A stretch of 64,000 nt of DNA from assembly GCA_029555025.1 (NCBI GenBank), contig JAKPTZ010000045.1, forward strand, positions 143,204 through 207,203, read 5' to 3'. The stretch is from Deltaproteobacteria bacterium. Lineage in GTDB: Bacteria > Myxococcota_A > UBA9042 > DTJE01. The notes below the pieces were generated by a model, which saw only the letters and a program-made list of their open reading frames with translations, did no database searches and was not told the origin of the DNA. Of this stretch, positions 9,675 to 19,157 are shown piece after piece (position 1 is the first letter of the stretch; each line of letters starts with the position of its first letter). The position numbers and the translations under genes are program-made.

Positions 9675-10411
9675 CCGATATCCCCGCCGGCAACCTGCAC
9701 GGCCATTACAGCCGCGATAACCGCAGTCTCCGCCTTCAGAACCCTTGGCCCCAGGCCGGCCGGAACGAAACCGGCCTGAAGAAGCATACCGCGTTCCGCC
9801 TCCGTAAACGAGCCTTCGGGACCGATGGCGACTACTGCCGGACGCGTTCCGGTCGCAATTCTGGCAAGCGGCTCGGGGGTTCCGATTTCGGACAGCAGGT
9901 ACCGGTCGGCATAGATATCCAGTTCACCTGTCGCGCACCCGAGATCGTCATAGATCCCGACCAGAGGAACCGAGGCCCTGTCACATTGACGGCACGCCTC
10001 CTCGGCAACCTTCATCCAGCGGGCGAGCTTGGCGCTTTCACGCGCGGACGGGCGCGGAATCGACCTGTCGGCGAAATAGATTCTCAACTCGGTCACGCCA
10101 AGTTCGGTGGCCTTCTGGATCGCGAACTCGTGCCGATCGCCTTTCAGCGCGGGAACAAGCGCACAGATCCGCCGACCGTCCGGGACGACACGCACGCCTT
10201 CGGCCGGCCCCGAAATCGCGATTCCAAGACCGTCATCGCTTCCCGCAAGCGTCCCGAGCCAGGCAACCGGCCCGCCATCAAGCACCAGGACGCCATCGCC
10301 GGGCTTCAGGCGAAGCACGCGCCGCAGATAATGCATTACATCGATTTCGGGGGTGAATGAAGAACCGGGGCGGAGTTCCCGCCCCGATTCAAACAGTCGT
10401 GGAATCGTCAC
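9671..10411 (-). CDS. rsmE: 16S rRNA (uracil-1498-N3)-methyltransferase
   Basis: This 246-residue SPOUT-class methyltransferase modifies U1498 of 16S rRNA using S-adenosylmethionine. Family marks are an N-terminal PUA-like domain (HYLRRVLRLKPGD), KGDRHEFAIQKATELGV, and the knot motifs AIGPEGSFTEAE and LGPRVLKAETA. Length matches the family. The GTG start overlaps the rplI stop (GTGA), so translation is coupled to the ribosomal protein genes upstream. Confidence 0.95.
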   Translation of the reverse strand: MTIPRLFESGRELRPGSSFTPEIDVMHYLRRVLRLKPGDGVLVLDGGPVAWLGTLAGSDDGLGIAISGPAEGVRVVPDGRRICALVPALKGDRHEFAIQKATELGVTELRIYFADRSIPRPSARESAKLARWMKVAEEACRQCDRASVPLVGIYDDLGCATGELDIYADRYLLSEIGTPEPLARIATGTRPAVVAIGPEGSFTEAERGMLLQAGFVPAGLGPRVLKAETAVIAAVMAVQVAGGDIG

Positions 10412-10851
10412 TTCGCAACAACCCGGACCTTGACCTCGGCTCTGACTTCCGTGGTCAGCTTGACTTCGACCTTGAAGGATCCAAGCGTCTTAATCGGGTT
10501 TTCAAGCAGAATGACCCTGTGATCGACAACGATGCCTTCGGCGGCCAGGGCCTCGGCGATGTCGCGATTCGTCACGGATCCGAACAGCTTCTCTTCCTCA
10601 CCGGCCTCGCGGACGATGTTGACGGAAGTCTTCTCGATGACTGCCTTCATCGCTTCCGCGGTCTTGCGCTCGCGAAGAAGCTGTGCCTGAACCTGGCGCT
10701 TCGCGTGCTCGAGGGTCTTCACCGACCGGGTCGTCGCCAGGACTGCCTTTCCCTGCGGGATCAGGTAATTCCGGGCGTACCCGTCGGCGACATCGACGAT
10801 CTCGCCAGCCTTGCCCAGGTGTTCCATATGCTCGTTAAGAATGACCTTCAT
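10408..10851 (-). CDS. rplI: 50S ribosomal protein L9
   Basis: This 147-residue protein has the standard L9 architecture: an rRNA-binding N-domain (MKVILNEHMEHLGKAGEIVDVADGYARNYLIPQGKA), a long connecting helix (~45-78) and a C-domain with GSVTNRDIAEAL. It follows rpsF and rpsR in the usual order. An 86-base gap separates it from rpsR, and its stop overlaps rsmE. Confidence 0.98.
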   Translation of the reverse strand: MKVILNEHMEHLGKAGEIVDVADGYARNYLIPQGKAVLATTRSVKTLEHAKRQVQAQLLRERKTAEAMKAVIEKTSVNIVREAGEEEKLFGSVTNRDIAEALAAEGIVVDHRVILLENPIKTLGSFKVEVKLTTEVRAEVKVRVVAK

Positions 10852-10937
10852 TCCTTAATCTCCATGGCCGGCGCCTTCGACACCGACCTCAACCGGCCCG
10901 GGCCCGACCATTCGGTCACGACCCGTGCCTGCCCGGG

Positions 10938-11207
10938 TCACGGCATCGCCTTGGCGCTGTACGGCATCAGGGCGATGTGCCTGGCGCGCTTGATTGCCAG
11001 CGAGACTTCCCGCTGATGCCTGGCGCAGACGCCGCTGATGCGGCGCGGAACGATCTTGCCCCGCTCCGTGACCAGCCTCTTCAAAGCTGCCGGGTTCTTG
11101 TAGTCAATCTTCGAGCCCTTGTCCTGGCAGAACGGGCAAACCTTGCGCCGCGGCGGTCCACGACGCTTCTTCTTATCACGATTTCCGGAGGTTGCGCTCT
11201 TCATCAT
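10938..11207 (-). CDS. rpsR: 30S ribosomal protein S18
   Basis: This 89-residue protein is recognisable by [50 protein letters not shown]. The N-terminus keeps CPFC (and a later Cys), so this is the zinc-ligand-containing form of S18. The start overlaps the rpsF stop by 4 bases, with AGGAGG inside the rpsF tail, so S6 and S18 are translationally coupled, as expected for partners that bind rRNA as a heterodimer. Confidence 0.98.
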   Translation of the reverse strand: MMKSATSGNRDKKKRRGPPRRKVCPFCQDKGSKIDYKNPAALKRLVTERGKIVPRRISGVCARHQREVSLAIKRARHIALMPYSAKAMP

Positions 11208-11707
11208 CGTTCATCCTCCTCGCCATCGTCCTCGTCGTCGATGTCTTCCTCTTCCTCGTCATCATCGCTCATGTCGGCAGCCATCTCCGCCGCCGCCTCG
11301 GCATCCCAGCCGGTCGTCGAACGGTTGCGGTCGCCGTGTTCATCCTGCTCGGGGAGCTTGTCGATGTGTTCCTCGGCCGCAAAATCGAACGTTGCGGGAT
11401 CGATTTCGGTTTCCAGGACAATGGACATGTAGCGCAGGACGTTCGTGTTGATACGAAGGTTCCGGCTCAACTCCTCGACGAAATCCTCGCCGGCCAGATA
11501 GACGTAGTAAAGGTACACGCCCTTGGTGCACTTCCGGATGGTAAACGCCAGGCGGCGCTTGCCCCACACCTCGAACCTGACCAGCCTGCCATTGTGCTTC
11601 TCGAGCAGCTCAAGGAACTTCTCGTGAAGGCGACGCATGGCATCCTGTCCGATGTCGCTCCTTACGACCAACACGGACTCGTACTTGCGCAGCAGAACCG
11701 TACTCAT
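11204..11707 (-). CDS. rpsF: 30S ribosomal protein S6 with long acidic tail
   Basis: The first ~100 residues are a normal S6 ([15 protein letters not shown]..., [24 protein letters not shown]). The remaining ~65 residues are an added tail ending in a run of Asp and Glu with few other residues. E. coli S6 is post-translationally polyglutamylated at its C-terminus; here an acidic extension is encoded genetically. ATG 11707 is preferred over TTG 11710, as it has GGAGG at proper spacing and overlaps the pth stop by one base (TGATG). Confidence 0.95.
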   Translation of the reverse strand: MSTVLLRKYESVLVVRSDIGQDAMRRLHEKFLELLEKHNGRLVRFEVWGKRRLAFTIRKCTKGVYLYYVYLAGEDFVEELSRNLRINTNVLRYMSIVLETEIDPATFDFAAEEHIDKLPEQDEHGDRNRSTTGWDAEAAAEMAADMSDDDEEEEDIDDEDDGEEDER

Positions 11708-12342
11708 CAAACCTCCTCACGGTCTTTCGGCCCGTCGGACCTTTCCGGCGGGCAAGAAGGCTCACCCCGCTTCGGGTTTCCCCGGCGGTTCACTTTATTC
11801 TGGGCCTTCGGGACACCCCCGACGACCCATTCCCTGATTGCCACGGAAACGACGTCAATCGCCTCCGACAATTCCTTTTCCTCGTCGGCCGAAAACGGCT
11901 GCAGGACAAAATCGACCACATCCGGTCCACGGCCTGCAGGCCTTCCCACTCCGACGCGAATCCTTGCGAAATCCCCGGACCCGAGCTGCTCGATAATCGA
12001 GCGGATGCCCTTGTGCCCGCCGTCGCCGCCGCCGAACTTCACCTGAACCCGGCCAATCGGCAGATCGATGTCGTCATGAACGACGATCACGTCATCGACC
12101 GCGATCCGGAAAAACCCGGCGGCGCGTACAAGCGCGAAGCCTGAAAGGTTCATAAAGGTCAACGGTTCCTGGACCAGGATCTGGACACCCTGGAATTCAA
12201 CCCGTGCAATCCGGGATTCCCATTTCTCGAACCAGGAAGGATTCAATTTGTCACAGAACGCCTCGACCGCCATGAAACCGGCGTTATGCCTGGTTCCGGC
12301 ATACCTCGCGCCGGGATTGCCCAACCCGCATACAAGCTTCAC
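11707..12342 (-). CDS. pth: Peptidyl-tRNA hydrolase
   Basis: This 211-residue enzyme recycles peptidyl-tRNA released from stalled ribosomes. It has GLGNPG near the N-terminus, the catalytic-histidine motif RHNAGF, the substrate-binding NLSG in PLTFMNLSGFA, and VVHDDIDLPIGRVQVKFGGG. A ~25-residue Pro/Arg/Glu-rich tail extends beyond the usual end. The start is GTG with GAGG upstream. It lies between rplY and rpsF, a common bacterial order. Confidence 0.97.
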   Translation of the reverse strand: MKLVCGLGNPGARYAGTRHNAGFMAVEAFCDKLNPSWFEKWESRIARVEFQGVQILVQEPLTFMNLSGFALVRAAGFFRIAVDDVIVVHDDIDLPIGRVQVKFGGGDGGHKGIRSIIEQLGSGDFARIRVGVGRPAGRGPDVVDFVLQPFSADEEKELSEAIDVVSVAIREWVVGGVPKAQNKVNRRGNPKRGEPSCPPERSDGPKDREEV

Positions 12343-12371
12343 AGACAGCCTCGATGGCGGGCACCTGCCGC

Positions 12372-12995
12372 TTACTGGGCAGCCGGAGCCGCGGCCTCAC
12401 CCTCGGCGGGTGCTGCTTCATCGGTCTTCTCGGCCTTCGGGATGGAAACAAGGATGACCTTGTTGTCGCGAAGGAAGACCGGCCTGGCGCCTTCGGGAAG
12501 CGGAAGCTGGCTGATCTTCAGCTCGTCGCCCATGTTGAGCTTCGACGCGTCGATGCCGATTTCTTCCGGAATCCTGACCGCCGGACACCTTATCGTTACA
12601 AAGCGCATGGTCTGCTTCACGACGCCGCCGAGCTTTTCGGCCTCGCTCTTTCCGAAAATCCTGACCGGAACCTTGACCAGGACCGGCGATTCCTCGGAAA
12701 CGCGCAGGAAGTCGCAATGCAGAAGCGTGCGCTTGATGGTCTCAAGCTGGAAATCACGGACGATCGCAAGGGTCTGCTCGGGCTTGTCGCCCTCGATTGA
12801 AAGGCTGACAATCTTGTTCCGGCCACCTGCCGAACGCAGGATGTCGCCGACGACCTTCGGGTCAACCACCAGACTGCGGCTTTCGCCGTTGCCGCCATAA
12901 ACGACGGCAGGAATGAATCCGAGTTCCCTGACCTTGCGTGCGATTCCGGTTCCGACGATGGCCCTGTCCTTGGCCCTGATAACCGGGTATTCCAT
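12372..12995 (-). CDS. rplY: 50S ribosomal protein L25 (long TL5/Ctc form)
   Basis: This 207-residue protein is the two-domain form: a 5S rRNA-binding L25 domain (~1-95) and a beta-rich TL5 domain (~100-190) with VKVPVRIFGKSEAEKLGG and IPEEIGIDASKLNMGDELKISQLPLPEGA. It ends in an Ala/Glu/Pro tail. ATG 12995 is chosen because GGAGG is 6 bases upstream; earlier in-frame starts lack this. It precedes pth, the usual arrangement. Confidence 0.95.
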   Translation of the reverse strand: MEYPVIRAKDRAIVGTGIARKVRELGFIPAVVYGGNGESRSLVVDPKVVGDILRSAGGRNKIVSLSIEGDKPEQTLAIVRDFQLETIKRTLLHCDFLRVSEESPVLVKVPVRIFGKSEAEKLGGVVKQTMRFVTIRCPAVRIPEEIGIDASKLNMGDELKISQLPLPEGARPVFLRDNKVILVSIPKAEKTDEAAPAEGEAAAPAAQ

Positions 12996-13044
12996 GATAA
13001 CCTCCATAAGGTCGCGCCCTGTCGTCGCAGGTAACGCGCAGACC

Positions 13045-14004
13045 TCAGAAATCCGATCCGATCTGAAATGCACGAACAATCTCGCCGGGAAGCAGGTTCC
13101 TGGTCATCGTGCGGACGAAACATTCCGCCGACCCGATGTCGGCGAAAAGCCCGTACACCGCGGAACCCGAACCGGTCACGGAGGCGGCAAAAGAGCCGGA
13201 TTCATTAAACAAATCAAGCAACTTCGCCGAACGCGGACAAAGATCGAACACCGCTTCAGACAGATCATTTTCAAAAAACTCTGGTGCCGCCGGCTCGCCC
13301 GACCCGGGCGGTACGCGCACCAAAAGGCAGGGGCTTATATCACCAACGACTCTGTCAGTCAAGCCATCCTTCCCGGAATCACTATGCTTCCGCAGTTCCT
13401 CCCATCGACGGAAAACCGCGCCCGTATTCAGTCTCTGCACCGGAACCGCAATGACGGCCGAAAAACTCCCGGCCAGCGGAACCGGGACGAAATCCTCGCC
13501 CCGACCGACAATCCGCGAAGGAACCGGCCTGATGAAGAACACGCTGTCGGAACCGACCGCCGCCGCTATCGCCCGCATGGTCTCGGGCGAAATGCCCGGA
13601 TGCCCGGCGGCCCGGGCCAGACGGTCGATGGCGAGGATGGTTCCCGCGGCGTCGGATGACGCGCCCCCAAGACCGGTTCCCGCTGGAATCGCCTTGAAAA
13701 GGCGCACGAAGAGGCCGCCCCCGAAGGGACGCTCCGCCATCTCATCGCAGTCCAGGCACAGCCTGGCGGTCGCCGAAACGATATTGCCGTCATCCTCCGG
13801 AATGGGCCCGATGCTAACCCCTGGCTGCGTGACGACTTCCAGACGAATCCGGCCGGCCGGAAGCGCGGCATCGATTTCGACATCAAGCCGGTCATGCCAG
13901 GGCACGGGCACCATTATGCCGGAGAGGTCGTGATACCCGTCAGGACGCATTCCAAGAACGGAAAGGCCCAGGTTAATTTTAGCGGGACAGTTCAACGATA
14001 TCAT
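13045..14004 (-). CDS. ispE: 4-diphosphocytidyl-2-C-methyl-D-erythritol kinase
   Basis: This 319-residue GHMP kinase phosphorylates CDP-methylerythritol in the non-mevalonate isoprenoid pathway. It has the N-terminal PAKINLGLSVLGMRPDGYHDLSG motif, the ATP-binding loop PAGTGLGGASSDAAG and the late VTGSGSAVYGLF motif. Its start lies inside the end of the upstream phosphatase gene (26-base overlap). The next gene is rplY; ispE beside ribosomal and translation genes is a familiar bacterial context. Confidence 0.96.
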   Translation of the reverse strand: MISLNCPAKINLGLSVLGMRPDGYHDLSGIMVPVPWHDRLDVEIDAALPAGRIRLEVVTQPGVSIGPIPEDDGNIVSATARLCLDCDEMAERPFGGGLFVRLFKAIPAGTGLGGASSDAAGTILAIDRLARAAGHPGISPETMRAIAAAVGSDSVFFIRPVPSRIVGRGEDFVPVPLAGSFSAVIAVPVQRLNTGAVFRRWEELRKHSDSGKDGLTDRVVGDISPCLLVRVPPGSGEPAAPEFFENDLSEAVFDLCPRSAKLLDLFNESGSFAASVTGSGSAVYGLFADIGSAECFVRTMTRNLLPGEIVRAFQIGSDF

Positions 14005-14629
14005 CGAGGTACCAGTCGGGAACCGCGCCCATGAAGCGGGACATTCCGGTCCTTACGATTGCACACGGCATCCCGGCGTTCCTTGCCGTGAAAACGTCGG
14101 TATCCCAGTCACCAACCATCAGGGTTCTTTCCGGAACCGTCTGGAAAACATCCCTGACGATGAAAAGCAGGCTTTGCGGGTCGGGCTTGGACGGCCACCT
14201 GTCGTCCTGTCCCCGGACGATCAGGAAACGGTCAAGTATGCCAAGCGCCCGCAGCAGTTCGACACACGGTTCGTGCGGCTTGTTTGAAAGGACTGCAAGC
14301 TTGTGACCCGACAGGGAATCGAGCGTGGAAATCACGTTCGGATACAACCGGCTGCAGTCGTGCAGGTGCTGACGGTAGTATGTCCGAAAAAGGCCGACAA
14401 GCCGCGCTTCCTCGCCCGCATCAAGGTCGCCTATGGTCTTTCGCACAAGTTGCCGTGCTCCGTTTCCCACGCACAGGGTCACGGTTTCAAGATCCAGCGG
14501 CGGCAACGACAGGTCGCGGCGCACAAGGTTGATTGCAGTCTGGATGTCGACAAACGTATCCACAAGGGTTCCGTCGAGGTCGAAAACGAAACCGTCGAAA
14601 CGCTCTTTGAAGCGGCCTGGCCCACGCAT
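13979..14629 (-). CDS. HAD-superfamily phosphatase, phosphoglycolate phosphatase-like
   Basis: This 216-residue protein has the four HAD motifs: FDLDGTLVD (nucleophile Asp), VLSNKP, the KPDP lysine and VGDWDTDV. A helical cap lies between motifs I and II, as in Gph and PpaX. Substrate cannot be set from sequence; phosphoglycolate or pyrophosphate are typical. The ATG at 14629 shares bases with the rimO stop (ATGA). A longer frame reaching 14785 would lie wholly inside rimO and is not accepted. Confidence 0.88.
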   Translation of the reverse strand: MRGPGRFKERFDGFVFDLDGTLVDTFVDIQTAINLVRRDLSLPPLDLETVTLCVGNGARQLVRKTIGDLDAGEEARLVGLFRTYYRQHLHDCSRLYPNVISTLDSLSGHKLAVLSNKPHEPCVELLRALGILDRFLIVRGQDDRWPSKPDPQSLLFIVRDVFQTVPERTLMVGDWDTDVFTARNAGMPCAIVRTGMSRFMGAVPDWYLDDIVELSR

Positions 14630-15963
14630 CAGAGGTTCCCCCCGAAGAAGCCCGGCCCGGCCTGAACCCTGGCGAAAAAGTCCGAATCCCGGAATCCGGT
14701 AACCTGCACAGCCATGACCGTCTCGTCGTCGTCGGAAAGGCCGTCGATATACGTCACCCCATCGACTTCCGGAGCCTGGAACCACATCCGGCCCACGACG
14801 CGGCCGTCTTCATCGATATGCTCCGCCACCGCCTGGAAGCACCTGCCGACGAGCCCCTCCCTGTTCCGGGCGGCGATCAGCGACAGTTCGTCCTGCAGTA
14901 TCCGGCATCTGGTGGCGGAGACATCGGATGGAACCTGGTCGGGAAGGCGGGCCGCCGCGGATCCGGGCTCGGGTGAGAACTGGAACACCCCGACCATGTC
15001 GAACTCGGCGGCTCTCGCAAGGGCAAGCATGTTGTCAAACGCCTCGGGAGTCTCGCCCGGGAATCCTGTCATCAGGGTTGTGCGAAGCACCGCGCCCGGA
15101 ATCCTGTCACGAATCCTGCGCACCAGATTCAGTATCCGGCCGGCATCGCCGCCCCGGTTCATCCTGGCCAGCACGCCCGAGTCCCCATGCTGAATCGGTA
15201 TGTCGAAATACGGCAGGCAGTTGACCGATTCCGCGACAGCGTCGATCAGGCCGTCCGTGACGTCGTCGGGATACAGGTACATCAGCCGTACCCATTCCAG
15301 GCCATCGACATGCTGGAGGGCGTTGATCAGCTTCACGATATCGTCGTCGCCGTCAAGGTCCGAGCCGTATCGGGCGAGATCCTGCGCAATCAGAACGATC
15401 TCACGCGCGCCGCCCCTGACGAGAGCGCCAGCCTCCACCACCAGATCCCGTATCGGCCTGCTGCGCTGGCCGCCCTTGATGGACGGTATGATGCAGAACG
15501 AACAACGCCTGTCGCAGCCGTCCGCAACCTTCAGGTACGCGTATGAACCGGTTGTCACAAGGCGGGGATCCGCCGAGGTCGGAAACGCTCCAGGCGGCGG
15601 AGGCAACCCTTCAAGCCGCTTCGAAATCGCATTGAAATCAAGCGTATCGACCATCAGTGATACCGACGGAACGGCCGCTTCAATCAGATCCCCGAAACGC
15701 CCGATCATGCACCCGGCGGCGACAAGCCTTGCCCCGGGCCGCATCTCGTTCGAGACATCCTTAAGGGCCTGCAGGGATTCCTCCCGCGCCGCATGCAGGA
15801 ATCCGCACGTATTGACGATGACCACATCGGCTTCGCCCGGCGAATCCACCAGCGCGTAGTTGGATGAAAGCATGTCGCCGAGCATCACCTCGGTATCGAC
15901 CCTGTTCTTCGGACAACCGAGGGTCACTGCGAATACGGTTCGCTGGTCAATTCGAGATTTCAT
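14629..15963 (-). CDS. rimO: Ribosomal protein S12 methylthiotransferase
   Basis: This 444-residue radical SAM enzyme adds a methylthio group to an Asp of ribosomal protein S12. The N-terminal UPF0004 domain starts with VTLGCPKNRVDTE, which separates RimO from MiaB, and has NTCGF and AAGC cysteines for the auxiliary cluster. The radical SAM motif is CDRRCSFC, followed by IPSIKGGQRSR. A TRAM-like domain closes the protein. It is the first gene of the minus-strand run ending at aspS. Confidence 0.96.
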   Translation of the reverse strand: MKSRIDQRTVFAVTLGCPKNRVDTEVMLGDMLSSNYALVDSPGEADVVIVNTCGFLHAAREESLQALKDVSNEMRPGARLVAAGCMIGRFGDLIEAAVPSVSLMVDTLDFNAISKRLEGLPPPPGAFPTSADPRLVTTGSYAYLKVADGCDRRCSFCIIPSIKGGQRSRPIRDLVVEAGALVRGGAREIVLIAQDLARYGSDLDGDDDIVKLINALQHVDGLEWVRLMYLYPDDVTDGLIDAVAESVNCLPYFDIPIQHGDSGVLARMNRGGDAGRILNLVRRIRDRIPGAVLRTTLMTGFPGETPEAFDNMLALARAAEFDMVGVFQFSPEPGSAAARLPDQVPSDVSATRCRILQDELSLIAARNREGLVGRCFQAVAEHIDEDGRVVGRMWFQAPEVDGVTYIDGLSDDDETVMAVQVTGFRDSDFFARVQAGPGFFGGNL

Positions 15964-15987
15964 CAGTCACACCAACGGAAAAGAGGT

Positions 15988-16776
15988 TCACCTGCGGGTG
16001 GGGGCGCCGGACGCCGGGGCCGGCTTCGTCAAGTCCTGCACGCTGACGCCGGACGGCACCTTGAACTCGAATGCCGATGCGGGAACCGGCGCGTAGGTCA
16101 TCGCCTGGAACCTGATCCTGGACTTGTTGCCCATCGGATCCGTGATTTCGGTTTCAACGACCTCCCCGGTCGCGCGGTTGACCTTCAGTACAAGCGACTG
16201 GTAGTTTCCGGCGTCCGAACCGTCCACCGGAACCAGGCTGACTGACGCGAAACCTTCCACATCCGAGGCCCCGACCCGGGCAAGAAAACTGTCCGCGAGC
16301 CTGCTTGTTCCAGACAGGAAGCCGAGGGACGAGTACAGATCGGAGTCCTTCACGTTCATCTTGACCGCGGATCGATCTTCCGAGTCATAGGCCCACAGGA
16401 TCGTGCCGTCGCTTACGTAATAGACGGCCTCCGGAACCTTGTAGTCCCACCGCATCAACCCCGGCCTCTTGAAGAAGACCGTGCCCGAGCGCTTGAACGT
16501 GCGCTTCGGCGATTTGGTGTTCACCACCTGCCGGAAATCGGCCTTGAAGTCGGTCGTCTTCTCGTAAAACGAATTCAGTTGGACAAGAACCGGATCCGAC
16601 TGCCAGGAAGCCTGGACGGAAGGTGACGGCACCGCGGCCGGCTGTCGCGATGACGGCTGGGGCTGAGCGTCGCCACCCATACCCGGTGCCGCCGGCTGCC
16701 CGGAGGCGGCGCCGGAAAAGGCCAGGAACGCAATGGCAAGCAACAGGAATGAACGAATTTTTGACAACGTATTCAT
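15988..16776 (-). CDS. lolA: Outer-membrane lipoprotein carrier protein
   Basis: This 262-residue periplasmic chaperone escorts lipoproteins to the outer membrane. It has a signal peptide (SFLLLAIAFLAFSGAASG), a Pro/Gln-rich linker (~28-60), and the LolA fold with FKADFRQVV, GTVFFKRPGLMRWDYKVPEA and DGTILWAYD. ATG 16776 begins the signal peptide. The tail KPAPASGAPTRR is an addition. The abundance of lipoproteins in the window fits this need. It is followed by rimO 24 bases downstream. Confidence 0.92.
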   Translation of the reverse strand: MNTLSKIRSFLLLAIAFLAFSGAASGQPAAPGMGGDAQPQPSSRQPAAVPSPSVQASWQSDPVLVQLNSFYEKTTDFKADFRQVVNTKSPKRTFKRSGTVFFKRPGLMRWDYKVPEAVYYVSDGTILWAYDSEDRSAVKMNVKDSDLYSSLGFLSGTSRLADSFLARVGASDVEGFASVSLVPVDGSDAGNYQSLVLKVNRATGEVVETEITDPMGNKSRIRFQAMTYAPVPASAFEFKVPSGVSVQDLTKPAPASGAPTRR

Positions 16777-16839
16777 GGCCCGGATTTTACGTGTTCCGTC
16801 GGCCTTTGGCCACACAAAAATCCGGAACCGAAGCCGCCG

Positions 16840-17310
16840 TCATTCGCCGGCAACCTTGACCTCGATCCTCCGTGGCTGGGTTTCCTGGCGCCTGGGGAGT
16901 TTCAGGGTAAGCACGCCGGATCTGTACTCGGCCGCGACGTTCGCCGCATCGACATACCTTGGAACGACGAATGAACGCGTGAACTTGCCATAGAAACGCT
17001 CGATTCGCAGGAACTCGGCCTCCTGCTGCTCCTGCCCGGATTCGGCGGGAACGTGACCTTCCATCTTCTTCTCGCCGCTGATCGTCAGAATTCCGTCCTC
17101 GACCTTGACCTCGACATCCTTCGGATCAATCCCGGGAATTTCGGCCTTGATGATTACCTCGGCCTTCGTCTCGACGATATCGACCGGCACGACGCACGAA
17201 GAAGTCGCGACGGCGTTGCCCCTGGCAGGCCACCGGGACTGGAAAATCTTCTCCATCTCGTTCTGCAGCCTGTCAATCTCGAAGAAAGGATCCCACTTCT
17301 GAACCGCCAT
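16840..17310 (-). CDS. Small heat shock protein, Hsp20 family
   Basis: This 156-residue ATP-independent holdase has an N-terminal arm (WDPFFEIDRLQNEMEKIF), an alpha-crystallin domain (~40-140: PVDIVETKAEVIIKAEIPGI, GILTISGEKK, FYGKFTRSFVVP, YRSGVLTLKLPR) and a short tail with the IEVKV motif. ATG 17310 has GGGAGG upstream. A 222-base gap toward tolC carries no gene. Confidence 0.95.
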   Translation of the reverse strand: MAVQKWDPFFEIDRLQNEMEKIFQSRWPARGNAVATSSCVVPVDIVETKAEVIIKAEIPGIDPKDVEVKVEDGILTISGEKKMEGHVPAESGQEQQEAEFLRIERFYGKFTRSFVVPRYVDAANVAAEYRSGVLTLKLPRRQETQPRRIEVKVAGE

Positions 17311-17532
17311 GATCCACCTCCCGCCCCGAAGGGCACACCGGCGGCGTTCCCGCAAACGGTACACGCCACCGGACAGAATTGATTTGTTATGCGACGTGGC
17401 GTTAAGCCTTTATCAACAAGGGCTTACGCGCAACGCCCGAAACCGGTAAAACAATTTGTCGGACTCAAAGCCTTGTCAAGGGGGGTCGCGCCCGGGCGAA
17501 GCCAGACACAGGCAAGATCTTGAAATCACTTA

Positions 17533-18951
17533 CTAAAGCGACCCAGCCAAAGCTCGTTGCAGGTTTGCGTAAGAGATGTAGTAGTTGTTAACCGCCACGG
17601 CAAGGTTCGCCCTGGCCATGTTCAGGGACGTGTGCGCGTCAAGCATTTCGACCGAAGTGGCGCTGGCCGCCTCGTACTTCTTCGTGACCACCCGCAGGTT
17701 TTCCTCGGCGGACTCAACGGCCTTCCTGTAAGAGGCTATCAGCGAACGTCCGGTCTTCAAATCAATGAATGCCTTGCGCACGTCGAGCGTGATCAGATCG
17801 CGGGCCATGTCCATGCCGGCCCGGGCCATCTGAAGATCCTTGTCGGCGGCCTTCATCTCGAACCAGCGCTGGCCCATGTTCCAGAAGTCCCACTGAAGGA
17901 CGGCGCCGATGAATGCCGAGTTTTCCCGCTGAAACTCGCTGCCGTGGAACCAGGTGTAACGGAACACGGCCGCGATGACCGGAACGAGCTGTCCGACCCT
18001 GGCCGCCTTTCCTGCCTCGGCCATCCTTACCTGGGCCTGCAGTTTCGACTGCTCGGGCCTGGCCGCCAGAGCCCTCTCGACCGCATCTTCCTCGGTAATG
18101 GTAAGCTCCGGGGGCTCATCCGGGAAATCCCCGGCGGGAACGGTTTCCTCGTCCGGCGGGATTCCCATCATCACGTTCAGGGCCGCCCTTGCAAGCTCGA
18201 CCCCGTGACGCCCCTGATCGTACTGGGCGCTTATCTGCGCAAGCGCCGTTTCGGCCCGGAGCACGTCGTCCCGACCGACCATGTCCGCCTTCTGGAAGGA
18301 CTGGGCCATTTTCAGATGTGCCTGAACCAGTTCGACGCCCTGCCTTGCGACCTCGGTCATCCTTATCGCGGACATCAACTGGAAGAAGACCTGGGAGACC
18401 TCATAAGTGATGTTGTTGCGCTCGGCCACGGCCTCCAGACGCGCCGCGTCCTCGGCGGCACCGTACGCGCGCCAGGCCGCGGCAAGCGATATCAGCGGCG
18501 TCAGGGGCTGAACCGCCTGAATCGTCACGGAAGCGGTGAGCTGGTCGGCCACCTGATAGTTCCGCATCTTGCTCAGGCCGTTCATGAGCTTTCCGAACGT
18601 AGCCTTCGACTCTTCCGGGATCAGCGCGGCAAAAGGCTCCACCGCGGCCGCCAGTTCATCGTCGGAGGGCATGTCACCCCCCAGGAAATCCATGACCGTC
18701 GCGTCGTCCCAGTATTGAAGTCCGGCATCAATCGTCACGTTCGGAAACATCGGCCCCAGCGAACCGTTCCGGATGTCGCGCGCCTTCTCCACGGCGAGTT
18801 GCGACATCCTTGATTTGGGTGAGTGTTCAAGCGCGGCCTTCACCGCCTCCTCGAGCGTGACCGGCCTTTCCAGCGCGGACGACGCCGAAGGAACGGCCAC
18901 GGCGAACAGACAGGCTGCGACGATGATCCCGGCCCGATTAGGAAAACGCAT
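17533..18951 (-). CDS. TolC-family outer membrane efflux channel protein
   Basis: This 472-residue protein has a signal peptide ([18 protein letters not shown]) and two OEP repeats of long helices and strands: [13 protein letters not shown] opens repeat one, and [11 protein letters not shown] opens repeat two. Such proteins trimerise into an outer membrane tunnel used by RND, ABC or type I export systems. No inner-membrane pump or adaptor gene is beside it, so its partner must be elsewhere. It is divergent from dnaJ, separated by about 206 bases. Confidence 0.92.
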   Translation of the reverse strand: MRFPNRAGIIVAACLFAVAVPSASSALERPVTLEEAVKAALEHSPKSRMSQLAVEKARDIRNGSLGPMFPNVTIDAGLQYWDDATVMDFLGGDMPSDDELAAAVEPFAALIPEESKATFGKLMNGLSKMRNYQVADQLTASVTIQAVQPLTPLISLAAAWRAYGAAEDAARLEAVAERNNITYEVSQVFFQLMSAIRMTEVARQGVELVQAHLKMAQSFQKADMVGRDDVLRAETALAQISAQYDQGRHGVELARAALNVMMGIPPDEETVPAGDFPDEPPELTITEEDAVERALAARPEQSKLQAQVRMAEAGKAARVGQLVPVIAAVFRYTWFHGSEFQRENSAFIGAVLQWDFWNMGQRWFEMKAADKDLQMARAGMDMARDLITLDVRKAFIDLKTGRSLIASYRKAVESAEENLRVVTKKYEAASATSVEMLDAHTSLNMARANLAVAVNNYYISYANLQRALAGSL

Positions 18952-19118
18952 TAAAACCCCGCAAATCCATTAAGGCGGCCGGAACCGGCAAGCGGCACGG
19001 CCACGCCACGGCGCGTCATTATAATACCGGGCGGCCGATATTTGACCAGCAAGTTTGTCCTGACTGGCCGGACGCCGCGCAATCCCGCACTTTTTTTTTC
19101 GGGATCCGCGATTCGGGA

Positions 19119-19147
19119 TTGACACGACGCCATCAAATGCCCTTTAT
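19119..19147 (+). promoter_or_regulatory. Candidate sigma-70 promoter of dnaJ
   Basis: A perfect TTGACA (19,119-19,124) is followed after 17 bases by CTTTAT (or after 18 by TTTATT). Transcription from it would begin at about 19,154-19,158, on or just before the dnaJ ATG, giving a leaderless or nearly leaderless message. No ribosome-binding site precedes that ATG, which fits. Unproven. Confidence 0.4.
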
Positions 19148-19157
19148 TACGCACGCC

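Noticed and set aside
13979..14785. Longer start for the HAD phosphatase
   Set aside because: The extra 52 codons lie wholly inside rimO and lack family sequence; ATG 14629 with the ATGA overlap is preferred.
17557..18813. 418-codon plus-strand ORF opposite tolC
   Set aside because: The TolC reading has signal peptide and family repeats; the opposite frame is random-looking.
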